Shown: positions 24,123 to 58,265 of the stretch, piece after piece
How positions within the stretch are numbered: the stretch's first letter is position 1
How the letters are laid out: every line of letters starts with the position of its first letter
DNA from: Lineus longissimus
Taxonomy: Eukaryota; Nemertea; Pilidiophora; Heteronemertea; Lineidae
Direction of reading: 5' to 3'
NCBI RefSeq assembly: GCF_910592395.1
Contig: NC_088319.1
Coordinates: 11,532,001-11,596,000 of the forward strand
Length of the DNA stretch: 64,000 bases
Notes under the pieces: generated by a model
Seen by the model: the letters and a program-made list of their open reading frames with translations, nothing else
What the model was told of the DNA's origin: nothing
Database searches by the model: none
Translations under genes and position numbers: made by a program

Positions 24123-25033
24123 TGTCCATCGGTACCAAGTATCATACTCCGATCCAAGTATGGATCTTGCAAGACGGGATAGACATCAAGACAGAAGACC
24201 CTGACAACCTATTGGTCTTATTCTGCGTCTTATGAGGCATAGACAATTGAAAAGCAGAAAGATTTTGTAATATGAATATGAAAAGTTTATTATTGGTTGG
24301 TTTACCAAAATCTTGATAGTATATTCAATTTTGCCCATCAATGTACATGTATTCATACCAAAATTAAAGACTGATTGACAAATAAGGACAAAACATGCCA
24401 CTATCAGTGAAATTTAAGAAATTTTCAGAAGGTCATTTAGTATTAATGTTGCAACTGACCAAACATGCTAAAACGAATGTTTTAATATTTTTATGAAACA
24501 CCCATTATCCTGAATAAATGGCTGAACTAAATCTCGAATCTTAAACAGTGTCTGCAATAATAACGTGAACCGGTGAACTTCACAATGCAACACCAGTATA
24601 GTGTTTTTCAGATACTGCAGATCTAGCCAAAGGTACTTGGCTGACCTTCTGTCACTAAATTGTTATGGTGTGATCACAAATAGTGATGTTACACCGCCCT
24701 GGACAGCCTGTGTCATGGTTGACCGGCTTTAGCCGACAGCATTGGTTAGGCCTACCCTTAAAGGCTAATCTACATGTAGTGTTGTGCAAAACCACTGTCC
24801 ATTGGTAAATGTGATCTGGTCCCCTACCCGGGTTCGACCAAGTGCCTTTGGCGAGATATGGTAAGAAAAACAGTAAGTATGTGTTACATTTGCACCAACT
24901 GACACCTCAAAATAGGAATTTTTATGGAGGTGTAGACCAAATACATAAATATAAAGATATTTACAAAACGTCTGTGCAAAAATACACCAGATTGATAAAT
25001 ACATTTGGTGGCACTGAAGTCTGCCCAAAGATA

Positions 25034-25186
25034 GTACAGTGGAACCTCTATTAGCAACACCTTTATAGGTAGGACACTCTCTCTACTAAGGACACAAATT
25101 TTGGTCGCAAATTGGTATTTGACCTCTGGACAACAACTCTCCGTCCAAAGTTTGCCCTAGATAGAGAGGTCCCGCTATACTGTACA
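25034..25186. mobile_element. Spreading-repeat family, full-length copy
   Basis: The ends TACAGTGGAACCTCT and AGAGGTCCCGCTATACTGTA are inverted copies, defining a ~153-bp element with ~17-bp terminal repeats. It lies just past the PI3K stop codon, in the presumed 3' UTR or flank. Confidence 0.7.
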
Positions 25187-25312
25187 GTTCACATGAATGA
25201 ACTAGTGGGCAAAAACATAAGATATATATAAGAATAAGAATATCTCTTAGGTCATCAATGGTCCCCGATTGCATCGTAACCAAAAGTCCATATCACTAAC
25301 TGTGGAACATCA

Positions 25313-46346
<21,034 letters not shown>

Positions 46347-48796
46347 GAGAATCCAACAATTTTCTGAGAATTGATTCTGAATTGGCCTGCAGGGAGCATC
46401 GCAACATGCAGGGAAGCTAAACAAATACATCCATCCAATTACATTTGGATTCCGTTCAAAATCAACATCGTCTCAAGAAAATCCAGAGTTATCGAATACT
46501 TCCCAGCGCTCAAGAATTAAGATGACCAAGTAATGTCACCGCGTCAATAAACGCAATGAAGGCAGTAATCCTAATGACAAGAATGAGGCCTCACATTTGC
46601 GATGTTTAACAAATCGATAACGCTTACGTCACAACGTGGCTAATAGAATTAAAAAATCTCCAAGTCTTCAAAGACTGCCTGGAGACGTGTGATGCTATTT
46701 GCGATCAAAGCGCTGATACGATATTAAACCTGAGTAGTCCTGTCGAGACGACTTTGTGAAAGACCTGATAATTTGCAGCAAGATCAATAGGGTCAAATTA
46801 TAATCGGTAAAATTTCACAATGAATTCCCTTTGCCGGCGTGATGTCTCATTTCCTTCTATCAAAAAAATGACAACATTCTACGTTGCACTGCACTAATCT
46901 GGTCCTTCTCGAATTCGATCAAAGGCAGCACCTACACAAAAACGACCAACTCTTCTTGTAGCTCGAACATGTCTTAACGAAATGCTGGTAGTACCACAAG
47001 AAAGTTGGAGAAATTTCTTGGCAATTCCCTCTGAGGTAAATGGCCTTTGTAGCCAATCAGCTGTTGGTTTATTAAAGGGGTACGCCATTTTTATTTACTG
47101 GTGGGTTAGGGAAATAGAATTGGAGTATACACAACGCCGTCTGGGGCAGTTATCATGCATGGAATCTTGCTGAAAATTGGTATATTATAGTATTTGTATA
47201 TCAGTTTTCACAGTGGCAATGTTGAAAAATTCAGCACTTACCAAGATCAATTTGGAAGTTTTCAAACTCAATTACAATTTTTTACGCATGGCGGACACCT
47301 TTAAAGTTGGGTTCACCTAAAGATTACCAAAGATACACCGTATACATTCTATTCAATAATGAACTGATAATTCCAGTGTTTGAGATCAGCTTGACTTGAC
47401 TCTACCCCACAGGTAATACTAATAGGAAATCATTTTACCTGGTTGCTCAGTCACAGCTTCTGTTTATTTGTTGTGCCATTGTGTTGAAGGCTGACAATCA
47501 TAAACAACATCATGACTAACCATTCTAAGGTCATACTTGATAATGTTCCTGTTTGAATTGGGTTTCCCCAATGTCAATGCCCACATCATGTCTATTCATG
47601 ACCATGACATGAATAATTGATTTGAAAAAACCTATATTATCAGCAGTGTATGAAAATGCTTCCATTACAACCATAATTCTGGCATTTTTTAGAACTGCAC
47701 AGAAAACATAATGACAGAAAAACATGCAAATACTCGATAATACCTAGCTATTTATAAAGTTGGTATTCAATTCATACCCATAAACCAGTATGTCTGGTTT
47801 TCTCCATTGTTGTTCCTTGTGTGTACGTATTGTTCTAGTGACCTTTTTTTACTTCAGTCACAATGATCCTATATTTCATGTATGTATTGGTTGACTTTGC
47901 TGTATTCCTACATCCACAGCTTCAGGCTGTCTGGAGTTTTTACTCTCGTATCCATTTTGCCTTGACTTAGGGTGCATGTTTCTGGATGGATTCGTCATCT
48001 ATTGCCACTGACAATTATTTTTGGCAGCTCTTCCTTGGTTTTCAAATAAGTTGGGATCCAAACATGACTTTTTTAGTTGCATCGCAATGGATAATCACCA
48101 CCATGGCTGCAGGGGGCCTAATTACATAAGACATGTAAGATTGTGTTCTGGGAGTACTATTAGCCAACAGGGGGCCATACTCAACACACAAGTCAGTCGT
48201 ATCCTCCTCACCTCCCAGACGTGACTGAATGAGCTTCTAAAGTCATTAGTGCTGAGTGTTGCACTGAAGTCCCGGCTGAAAGGGCGAGGCCATCACCCAG
48301 CCAATTCTTCCAAAAATGTGTTATGTGGAAGGAGGCTGGACAAAACAAAAGAAAACAAAATTTTAAAAATATTAAACTCATTCAAACGAAGCTTTTTATC
48401 AAAACGTCCAGCATTATTTTTTGGCACGGTCGTGATTTAGGGTAGATAAATTTCTATTGTACTAATCAACTTATTTTACTAATCAACTTATTTTACGATG
48501 TTCTATCAATCTATGCAAGTTGTTGTGACCTGAGTCATCCAAGGTCAATAGGAATAGTAATCACTGTAAGTAAATGTAAATAAGATTACTATAAATATGA
48601 AGTACTTGACACTGACATGAGAGTATTAGTCACTTCTTCGTAGTAGCCATAGAAGTAGCTTATTACACATTGCTGGGTAATCCTGTATCACTGGTGTCAA
48701 CTGGTCCATGTATGTTTGCTTTTGCATAAAATTTATAAGCAACTTTTTAAGATTGAAAACACTAAATTTAAAACACAGTTCTTTGCCCCTTTTTCC

Positions 48797-48981
48797 ATGA
48801 CAAAACAATGGAAAAATGAGCAGAACAAAAACAAAGATGCTCGGGCTCAAGAATGTTGTTTTCCATTCATGACAAAACAACGGAAAAATTACCAGAACAA
48901 TGAGAATAAGAACCTCTCACTCTGACAGAGTTGTTTTTTCAATGACAAAATAACGGAAAAATTACCAGAACAAAGGGTAAA
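48797..48981 (+). repeat. ~73-bp tandem repeat, 2.5-3 copies
   Basis: ATGACAAAA(C/T)AA(T/C)GGAAAAAT starts at 48797, 48869 and 48942, followed by (C)CAGAACAA in each copy. Confidence 0.8.
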
Positions 48982-50860
48982 GTGGCTCTAGCGTCGATTT
49001 GTTTGAAGTCTGACCTTAAGTGATGAGCAACAAACAGTTGATGCCCATTCTTCAAAGAGGAGAGTGACCCTGCGTGATAAACGATGAATCAATGTCAATA
49101 ATTGCAGGCCGAGGTGGGTGGATGACTCAGTTATAATATATCAAGGTAAGCCCAACAACCTCTCAGTCTCAATGAATGATAAAACTATTCATTTGACAGT
49201 GCCGCTAGGCATTGCCAGGGTCACCCAAGAATTTTGGTGAGGTCATACACCCTAATATCGTTTTTTCTTGGGGGGGATCGGTCTTCAAATACTTGAAATG
49301 AATGCTTGTCAATTCAGGTCCACAGCAGTCAACTAAGACACTGAACTTGCTCAATGGACGGTCACTGTCTGCCTTTGAATGTAGGTGGAATACTGGTATC
49401 AAGTTGCTCTTCTTTTTGCGGATATCTTAGCATCATCATAGCCGTCATGGCTTCCGACGGTATTTATTAAAGCGACACAGCAAAACATGTCTGGACTCGA
49501 CTTGCATTTTGCAGTGAATCACACCTCATCCTTGGCCAGAAGTCTTGTAAACCTACTATCAAGACTACTACTAGCCCATTCTAAGAGGTCCATCATGACA
49601 TCATAAAAACGAAACATCTGACATAAATTGTGCATGACAGATGATATTTTTTGCTGTCATCATCGACAGCTTTTTTTGCAATTTTTTTTTTCTAAAAAAG
49701 TTACTTTTTCTTACAAAAAACAGGCTTACCAACAAAATAATCGTGTGTGCACTATTTCTCTAACTTGTACATGTTATCCAAGTAATTTGCTGAGCAATCG
49801 AGTGAATAAACAACTCCATGGCATTATAAATCGAGTTTTCTTCTTGTAAAAAGCTGCTCTTTAAAGTTCCAGGAAGTGAAACCGAAGAGCACTTATTTAA
49901 GAACCATGCGCCATGAATGTAGTTTTAAATAAGTACTGCAATCATCCTATCTGCGCGAGTTATTCGCATAAAAGTTGTACTAGAGTACTCCAAAACTCAT
50001 AATAAAATTTTCAATTTGTCTTAGAACGTGTTTTGAAAAAGTTTTAAACTTTTAAATTATGATGTATTCATGCGCATTTACGATTTTAGTTTACTATTCA
50101 TGGCAGAGGTGGCAGCACCATAAGTCATGAAAAAATCAGGATTGGTCCTTGTCACAACCACTGTAAACCTATTTTCAGAACTCGAGTCACAACCAATACA
50201 ATAAATCCAGACAGTCAGAACGGCTCCTCACCCAATGGCCACTAATATTCAACAACTTTCGGTCATGTGCCCTGTGTCACATGGCCAAGATCTACAACAG
50301 CATCTCCGGGAAGACAGGCACAACCAGGATTGGGGGAAAAAAAATCCATCCATCACTGGGCGCCATATGTGGTTCCTCTTCTTGCTCCAATCTAGCTGAC
50401 GTTGGCCTACTCATGTCTTTCCAGTGGTTCCATTAATGAACTTGTGTTCAATCAAATAAATGATTAAGAATAGAAATTGTTAGAATAGGATTAAAATATA
50501 TTTATCTGTCGCAGTTACAAATCTAGTCTTAACTTTATGAAATAAGACAGCAAAACTGGTCCTGCCAGTTTCAGGAACCCATAGACATGTTCATGAGCGC
50601 AGTCAGGAAAAGGGTAGCTAAGAATAATACACGATTTGACAAAATCTCAGTTACTAATTAACGAAAACAATAGACTTTCTCACGGCACAGTTACGAGAAA
50701 AAGGAATAAATTTCAAATCTGAAAAGTATGTGGAATGATTAAACAACAGCTATATCTTCACTGACTTTAAGGGCCTAGTTCTCTACCTTTTAGAAGTCGA
50801 TTGATTACCACATGTAGGCCTATGTACCATCTTCGGGGCGAAGCAAACAAAATTAGACGA

Positions 50861-51005
50861 ACCAGCATCATTTAAACTTTACATCAGCAGAAATAAGACT
50901 AGATTATTTAGACAAAACATATTTAGTTTTGTACCAGCATCATCAAAACTTTATATCAGCAGAAAAACGACTAGATTTTGGACATAAAACATATCTTGTT
51001 TTGTA
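50861..51005 (+). repeat. 72-bp tandem duplication
   Basis: ACCAGCATCAT starts at 50861 and 50933. Both copies continue with AAACTTTA(C/T)ATCAGCAG, GACTAGATT and AAAACATAT. Confidence 0.85.
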
Positions 51006-51396
51006 GAATTTGATTGTCACAGTAAAAACACACTGGTGATGGACGGAATTCTTTCAGATTTAAATTTATTTATTTAATAATATACATTTGGTCATGATAC
51101 AAAACTTTATATAATATGTAATACTTTTCGTTATCAGCCTAGAAAATAAGAAAATCAAGAACATTCTCCAGAAATTTCATACATGTTCAGGAATTGTCCC
51201 TTCAAACTGAGATGGGGCCGGGTGATTGTGTTATTAAATAGACTTAAGGTTAGCTAAAAGTACATGTAAAGCTCATGCAAGCTAAACCACTGACAACAGT
51301 TCAGCTAAACCACTCGACAACTAGGTCTAGGAAAAACCATAAACAGTCATCTCAAGCCATCAGGGGTATGCCTAAGACAAAACCAAACACCCTTAA

Positions 51397-54300
51397 CTAT
51401 TTTCCAATAGCCTCGTCTGACTCCTGGGAAGTGCTCGGGACCGGTTTCCTCATGGACGTTCCAGAATCGCTTCCGTCCGAACTGTTTTTGTTGAACTGGT
51501 TCAGCTTGTCGATGGTCAATGCCAGATCTGGGCCGATACTGTCTTCATCCGATGATATCAGCTGCAAGGCTGCAAAGGCAAAATGTATATTTTTAGTACT
51601 TACTTACTCCTCTTCGTCCCTGGTGCCAGGACAGAAGCCCTTTACCATCTCTCTTCATTTCCCTTGTCACTGGGAAAACTTATCCCAGTGCTTAATACGT
51701 TGGTCAACCTTGTCCCACACTATCGGCAGCATGATCCCTGCAGTAAACGAGCACTTACCTTGGTCAGCCATGTCCCACGTTTCTCTATCAGCAGAGTGAT
51801 CCCTGCAGTAGACCAGCACTTCATCCAGACTCAGCTCCTGTGCCTTATACCTGTACGTCTTGGACTCGACAATACAGAAGATGATCTTGATGACAACCTT
51901 CTGTAGGAGCGGATCCTTGGTCTTGGCAAACAGGCACAGGGTGGAACGCAAGTTGTCTTGGGTAATCAACGAACCACACGTCTGAAACGAAAGATGTTTA
52001 TCTGCATGTCTGTTCATCTTAACGTGACGTTTCGATCTATATAAAGTGGTCTTTTACACAATCAAAGCTGATGAGTAGATTACATGGACTCTACCTCCGG
52101 CCAAAGATGGAGTCAATTGGCCAATAAACACAATTGGCGCCTAACTGTAGTGGCACACAAAAACGCTCATCCTCTTGGAGGAGCAATACTCTCTGGAGAA
52201 TGTTCCACTCCTCCAAGTGCAGAGTGATCGCCGAAGGAGAAGAAGTCCTAATGGCCCCAAGATAAAAAGTAAAGGATACTTAAGACTGCACAAGTACCTC
52301 TTTGTTTTCAGCATAGTAGAGTAGAACCTTGCCTGCCAGCAGGTACAGTTTCTCATCCATACAGGTCTGGGGCAGAGCCAGCATCTCCTCCATCAAGCCA
52401 TCCTGAAATTGATAAACGCACAAACTGCATCTATTGTAAGCTCTTCAAGAACAGCTGTGTCAATCGTGATGTCACTCCATACACTGTCGGAGTTGTACAT
52501 CACTCACTGTGGTGTACATCACACGGGTGGTGCAAAAATTTTGGCCAAAACCTCAGCCCCGCCTTGGTTTTGGTCAACATTTTAGCTCCACCCTTGCGGT
52601 TTTGGAGAGACGATCAATACCTCCAGTTCGGTATCAATTCCTTAAATCAACTTTTAAATGAAACAAAAATGCTGCTGGATGGAAGAGGAAGAAACAGGTA
52701 CAAACCTGTGCACAGATCATATCGGCACTCTCAATCGCCAGTAGTTCAAGCGTCTGCAGTGCGTAACGTTGCGTCTCTGGGTCGTTGTCGTGGCATAGGT
52801 GGATCAGGGCTTGGGCCGGGGAATTCATGGACGCCATCATGGAGCGAATCTCCACGTTGAAGGCCAACTCCAGCAGGATACTTGCAAGAACTCGCTGGGT
52901 GGCGAGATTGCTCGTTTTCACGGCACGACAAATGTCCTCAAGACTGAAACAAGATACACTGATTATGTTTTATTTGCAGTACAGTAGAGCCTCCCTAAGG
53001 GACCCCTCTCTGTGTTAAGGACACCCTCTGTATGAAGGACACTAGTTTTGGTCCCAAATTGGTTGTTTCCATTCCATTTGACCTCCCCGAAAAGGATATT
53101 AGGAGGTCATTTTCAAAAAAAAGAAAAGGGGGCCATTTTTAAGGGGGGGCGGAAAATGGACCACCTGGGGGTAAGAGGGCAGGCCGCCCCTTCTTTAAAG
53201 GGTATGGAGAACACTAACTCTATGAACCTGGCTGCATTTCCTATTTGGAATAAACCCCTTGGGCCACAAACCAGAATTAACAAACTGAAACCGAAATTAG
53301 AATTTGAAAATTAAATTTGTTGACTGACCCATGACCTTGAACGACAACTTGTTTGTTTTCGTCAGATTCTGACACCACGTAGGAGATAGCAGATGCAGCT
53401 TCATAGACAAGGCGCTCGATGGGTGAGTTCAGGACGGCACTCAAGGTCTTCATACCTCCTATTTCCACGAATCGATCCTGAAAGTTTAAGCATCAATTTT
53501 ACAACTTTTCTGAATCAAATAGCCAAATATTTTAACAATGCAGTTGAAGAATTAATTGGGTCTTAGGAGGGTGGAGCTAACATGTAGGCCCAAATCTGAG
53601 GTACATTTGGGGCATAATTTCATGAAATTTTATGCTATAGGGCCTACTGTACTCACCTGAATGGCAGGAACTGTAAGCAGCTCTGCAATGGTCTCCACAG
53701 CATTCTCCTGTGTGGCCTCATCCTGGCACAAGGCCATATTGATCAGAACCTCAAGGCTGAAAACATAATGCATTTCTCTTGAAGCAAGCTTGAAGGTTTT
53801 TGAACAAGTGGATTAAGCCACATCCTCCAAATGACATTTTACCCCTTTTGGTCGATCATCACAAATAAGCAGATTGTCTACTTACAGCAGAGAGCTTATT
53901 TCTGACAGGGAAACTCTAATTTTTCAGACAACATTATGTCCAAGTCTTAGCTTTTCTCCAAGTGGAAGCAAACACGTCTACCGTAGCTTTTTCTTTTTCG
54001 AACCGGTGGCATTCTGACTTACCCTCCCTCAGCCACAATCCGGAACTTGTTGTCATCTCCCGATGCGGCAAGTGTAGCAAGCTCAATCGCTGCAACTCTC
54101 TTCTCCTTCAGCCTGAAAAATACAATATTTCAAAACATTTCCTATATTAGCCAATATCGTGTTTTAAGCATAGATAAATGTAGCAGAAGGTTGGTATAGC
54201 AATTCCATGGGCGTTTGCAGGCAAAGCTCCACTGAATAGGGCAAAAGATTCATGTGAGGACTCGCTACTTCGACAGATATAGACCACCCTTTGCCGGCAT

Positions 54301-57300
54301 TTTCTGGGACAGGTGGTTGTTGCTGCCTTCTAACAGTACATCATGTAACAAAACAAAATCCTCAGAACCTTTTTACGTAGGTTGCACAAGAAGTTAAGAT
54401 CACTTACTTTCCATGTCTGGCTGCCTGCAAAACTTTCTCGATATCGCGCGACTGTACGAGGAACTTCTCCACAATATCGCCGACGTCTGTCTGGAAGTTG
54501 ATCAGCATGCCCCAGGATAGGCTGCTCGAGGTGAGCAGAATGAGTGCATCGATGATGAAGAAGATGCCGGAATAGTAGGTCGTGACGCTGCAGCCGGAAT
54601 AGGAAGTTGGACAGCCAGCCTTGAATAAGATTGTGTTAATCTGTACTACTCCTCAATAGCTATACCAGACACAATTTTCAAAAAATTTCAGTTCAACAGA
54701 TCTCTCATAGGTAGTCGCTGAATTCTCTCTGGAGAATGATACCTAGAGGTGCAGAATGAACCTTAAAGAAGATGTCATTGGATCTTGTTATTGGCAAATC
54801 TTTTTAAGACGGATTTCTGGAAATGTTTTCGAAGATATTTTTGAATAAGTACTTACCGCTACATTTGACCAATCAATGACTGCTAACCAGATGGACACTC
54901 CAGCTGCACCAAGGGACAAGATACCATAGATTGGGCAAAACCAGAACTTACTGAAAATGAACGACGGGCAAGATCTTGATTCTCATTACTTTTGATTACT
55001 TTTAATGGCCTGCTTATTTTGTTCATGACAAATTGAATTATTTTGATGACTTTTCTCTTAACTGGATGCTGGTCATGCTGATCCACCGTCGTTGGCCTAG
55101 TGCGTGTATCCATCTTTCATCCTTGAAAGGAGCAGACTTTAGGACTGATATTCACCGATAAGTCGGCATGGATGCTGGTTGGCGCTGTGTAGGATGACCC
55201 AACTTCACAGCTAGGCATTCTGGTGAGGTAAAGTGCAGACTAAGTTTGGTAAGAGAAAATTATTCGAGGAGGGCTACTTACTACAGAGATTTGGTGCCAG
55301 TGAACCCACTGATCCTGGTGTACTGTGGACAGAAGAGTCCTGCGAACCAGATGACAAGAAGCCAGATAATGGCGTAGAAGAAAGTCGAGAAGACAGAGAG
55401 GAACGCCATTGTCAAGTGCAGGAAACTCATTGTCTGAAAAGTTAACGTTTTATAATTAAAGAATGAAATTAGTAAAGAAAATCAAAATTGCCTTGACTGG
55501 GATTCAAGCGCAGATCTTTGATTTGCCAGTCCACTGCTCTACTAAATCAAGTTGCCTTGACTCATCGGGATTCGGACCACAGATTTTTGGATTGCCTGTC
55601 CACAGCTCTACCAATTGAGTAACCACGGTTTCCTTTTCTGCACTATTTTCTAATCAACCAGTATTTGCTCTGGACTGCCAGCAAAATTGACACAAATCTG
55701 AGAGGGTCGCTGAGCTAAAGGGCAAAGTGAAACATCTTTATCGCAAAGATGTGTAGTGTACCGGTAGATATATGCCTCTATTATCTATCTTGCTGATTGC
55801 TCCTTCAGCCCAATCATCCAGAGTTTTCTTACACTTACATGGAAGTTCTGAACCAGGTGTTCTCTGACGGTGAATATATTGATTTCCTTGTCCAATGCGG
55901 CCTTGACCTCTGGACTCTGACCCTCACCAAGATCAAGGCTACTCCTGCTGCTGAGAGATCTCAAGTCGATGTGCGACTAAAATATAAAACATCAAAAAAA
56001 GTGTTGGGTATTGAACAATGGAAGTATTCAAATATACTTAGTTTACAAGCCAAGCTGAGGCTGTGAAGAACTTGGCTATGTGCACTGTAAACAGTTTCAT
56101 TGTCCTGCTGGTCAAACTACCGACCCACTCTCAAGGCTATTACCTAAGATTATCTGAGGGTATCTCAAGGGTGAGGCCACTTCCGGGCCAACTTCTGAAG
56201 TGTCATATTTCATCTACTTACGTCGGACCTCCTGGACATTGGTACCATCTTTATGATGGCATCATCAGGGATACTGTAGTCTTCAATTGTGTAGCCATCA
56301 CGGAGATACTGTCCCTTGAATCGCAACCGAAACTGGTGGTCAGCGCGTCCAAACTGGTACAAGATGTGTAGCAAGTGGGCGCGGATCTTGGCAATCGTAT
56401 CCTCGACCTTCACCAGCACTACAAAGGTCTTGTACTGAAAAAAAAGCCAAAAACATAACATACACTATGATACAGATCAGTGTTCTCTGCAATGACAAGG
56501 CCATTTGTCAGGGCCGCCCACCCTACCTTGGCAGCTTGCAGCCCGGCCCTACCTTGGAAGCAGCCACCCTACCTTCCTCTAGACTTTTTAAAGGGTTTCT
56601 ATATAGGAGGGTCATCCTACCTGAAATAGCTGGCGACCCTACCGGCAAACCATTTTGAATATCAAGGGTACCACTCTACCTTGAGAGGTCTGTGGAGAAC
56701 TCTCTGGTGGCTTGTTTCTTATGCCTCTTTAAAGTCTTTTAAACCTTAATTAATTAAAGCCAGTGAAGGAGATTTTTTGTGAACCTCTAGTCTATAAGTC
56801 AAACTTCATGGACAGCATGATCATCTATTTCAACAGCCGTAGGGTAGTGATAGTGGCTGGGTTGTTCAGTAAGTGGGCATTTTTAACACACAACTTTATG
56901 TAGGCCTACAGTACATTACATTACACATGACATGGGCATTGCATCGTGATCTTGGCAAAAATATTGCCTCCGTAATGCCTTCTTTTCGAGCTCTCTAAAT
57001 CACTGATCACAATTTTGAAAACGGAAAATGTGAATTAATCCAATAAAGCTTACGGGAAACGCTTTACTTTCCACGTAAAGCAGCATTTTGATGTTTTAAA
57101 AGTCGAAAAACGTCCACATAACTTTCTTGGTAGTTTGTTTACATTGGTGATATTTGATTTTCTATTATTCCGCTCTTACCGTGGATCTCTCCGATTTGCG
57201 ACCGAAGACATCAGGATGGACGGAATCGGGACTGAACTGCTTTGCCCAGCCCATCAGAGGTACTCATCCGTATTACCTCCCCTCACAGAGTCTGGGTCGG

Positions 57301-57382
57301 CGGAGTGGATCAAAAACTTGAGGGTCAAAATGAGTCCTGGTCCTTTGTCGGCCTCGGAACTGTTGTGTGAGTTATCATTCAT
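51397..57382 (-). CDS. Ubiquitin-like / multi-pass membrane / armadillo-repeat protein, unassigned family (13 coding exons)
   Basis: Exons on the minus strand: 57382-57287, 56434-56222, 55976-55839, 55433-55282, 54950-54857, 54619-54408, 54112-54023, 53756-53657, 53477-53329, 52943-52706, 52402-52298, 51981-51759, 51569-51397. They total 1983 nt, giving 660 residues with all phases matching. The start ATG at 57382 is followed by MNDNSHNSSEADKGPGLILT. Residues ~18-100 read as a ubiquitin-like fold (LILTLKFL..., KVEDTIAKIRAHL, RLRFKGQYLRDGYTIEDYSI). Hydrophobic segments lie near 159-184 (AFLSVFSTFFYAIIWLLVIW), 207-224 and 251-275, with several cysteines in the loop between the last two. From ~300 to ~610 there is a repeated helical pattern of armadillo type (AAIELATLAASGDD, ENAVETIAELL, ASAISYVVSESDENK, TQRYALQTLELLAI). 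The tail is Ser-rich. I infer a membrane-anchored scaffold, perhaps linked to ubiquitin or proteasome biology. I do not recognise a named orthologue. Confidence 0.82.
51699..51760 (-). repeat. Partial exon duplication next to its parent exon
   Basis: TTGGTCAACCTTGTCCCACA ... ATGATCCCTGCAGTA at 51699-51748, in the intron, resembles TTGGTCAGCCATGTCCCACG ... GTGATCCCTGCAGTA at 51760-51815, which is the 3' end of a coding exon. The duplicate sits immediately past the real donor and is frame-disrupted. Confidence 0.7.
52981..53085. mobile_element. Spreading-repeat family, copy
   Basis: CAGTAGAGCCTCCCTAAGGG, TAAGGACACCCTCTGTATGA and CCAAATTGGTTGTTTCCATT match the family ends and core. Confidence 0.6.
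55491..55628 (-). repeat. Two tandem tRNA-derived SINE heads
   Basis: On the minus strand the copy at 55554-55628 has ACTCAATTGGTAGAGC (A box) and GGTCCGAATCCC (B box). The copy at 55491-55553 has the degraded versions TTTAGTAGAGC and GCTTGAATCCC. The 64-base period suggests a tandem duplication of the head. Neither folds as an intact tRNA. Confidence 0.6.
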
Positions 57383-57789
57383 AGGGTGGTTAACTTAGCG
57401 TTGGTCTTATACCAAGACTTGCATTGCAGATGTCAGCGACATGCGCTATGGCACCTCTTTCACTAACATACTATCGTTTAAGGCAGAGGGTGCCGTATAA
57501 TTGATCTTATGTAACCTTCAGTCAAGGAGCCAACGACGTACTGTCATCATCTTTGATCGTTAAACCGTCTCCTATGTCTCTTTAGGCAAGGAGGGGGCGG
57601 CCTGATTAATCTTGAGATGTAATACAATGAACTGTGACAGCCCTGAAGGAAAGATAGATAGGATGACGAAATCATGATCAGGCTTCCTCCGGAGTCTACT
57701 GTCTGGGCGCTCTGCGGGTCTTGAGCTCCTCTATATGACCATGATGCCCCATCGATGACGGTACAAATTATACTCGAAATCTGCTCCTC

Positions 57790-58051
57790 ACAGTAACAAT
57801 AGCTATCTGCCCGCTGACATTGAGGGTAGGAGTGCATTTACCCCGTCTAGAAACCTCTTGAGAAAAGATCAGGGTGGGACCTGTTGTTATAAACCTCTTG
57901 AGAAAAGATCAGGGTCGGACCTGTTGTTATATAACAACAGGTTCGACCCTGATAACAACAGGTTCGACCCTGATCTTTTCTCAAGAGGTTTCTAGACGGG
58001 GTAAAATGCACTCCTACCCTCAATGTAGGCGGGCAGATCTATTGTTACTGT
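57790..58051. repeat. ~260-bp near-perfect palindrome
   Basis: The left arm starts ACAGTAACAAT at 57790 and runs through TGAGGGTAGGAGTGCATTTA and CCCCGTCTAGAAACCTCTTG to a centre at GTTGTTAT|ATAACAAC (57930/57931). The right arm is its inverse to ATTGTTACTGT at 58051. Each arm carries its own internal duplication, AAACCTCTTGAGAAAAGATC on the left and AACAACAGGTTCGACCCTGA on the right. It lies about 400 bases upstream of the UBL-TM-ARM start codon. Confidence 0.88.
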
Positions 58052-58144
58052 AAATCTTCTCCCAACTCGAGTATTCTCAATGAGCTAATGACTCTGATTT
58101 GGAATCTGAAGGTTAAACATGCTAAATCAATGACCAATAGGGAG

Positions 58145-58265
58145 ACCAGTGGCACAGTTGTTTCAGCGCCGGGCTCGTAATCGGGAGGTCATGAATTCGA
58201 TTCTTTGACAGATCAATGTTGTTTCATCTTCATGTGCTTGAGGAAGACACTCAACCCAAAACTGA
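58145..58265 (+). repeat. tRNA-derived SINE
   Basis: GTGGCACAGTTGTTTCAGCG (A-box region), a CGGGCTCGTAATCGGGAGGT anticodon-arm-like stretch and TGAATTCGATTCT (B box) are followed by GCTTGAGGAAGACACTCAAC, a body motif common in SINEs of aquatic animals. Confidence 0.65.

Larger units (their letters stand above)
46400..51396. other. Intergenic region between PI3K and the UBL-TM-ARM gene
   Basis: No protein-coding exon or RNA gene was recognised over about 5 kb. It should contain the PI3K promoter and the 3' UTR of the downstream-listed gene; TTTATT (a minus-strand AATAAA) occurs at 51065-51070. A CCAAT-type AGCCAATCAG occurs near 47052. A dispersed repeat containing ATGCATG...GCTGAAA...TTGGTAT, also seen near 34330 and 43140, lies at about 47150-47290. 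Confidence 0.5.

Noticed and set aside
51275-51799. Plus-strand 174-codon frame
   Set aside because: It is antisense to the last two coding exons of the UBL-TM-ARM gene, whose minus-strand frames join in phase and end at a stop.
57135-57398. Plus-strand 87-codon frame
   Set aside because: It is the antisense shadow of the first coding exon of the UBL-TM-ARM gene (57382-57287).
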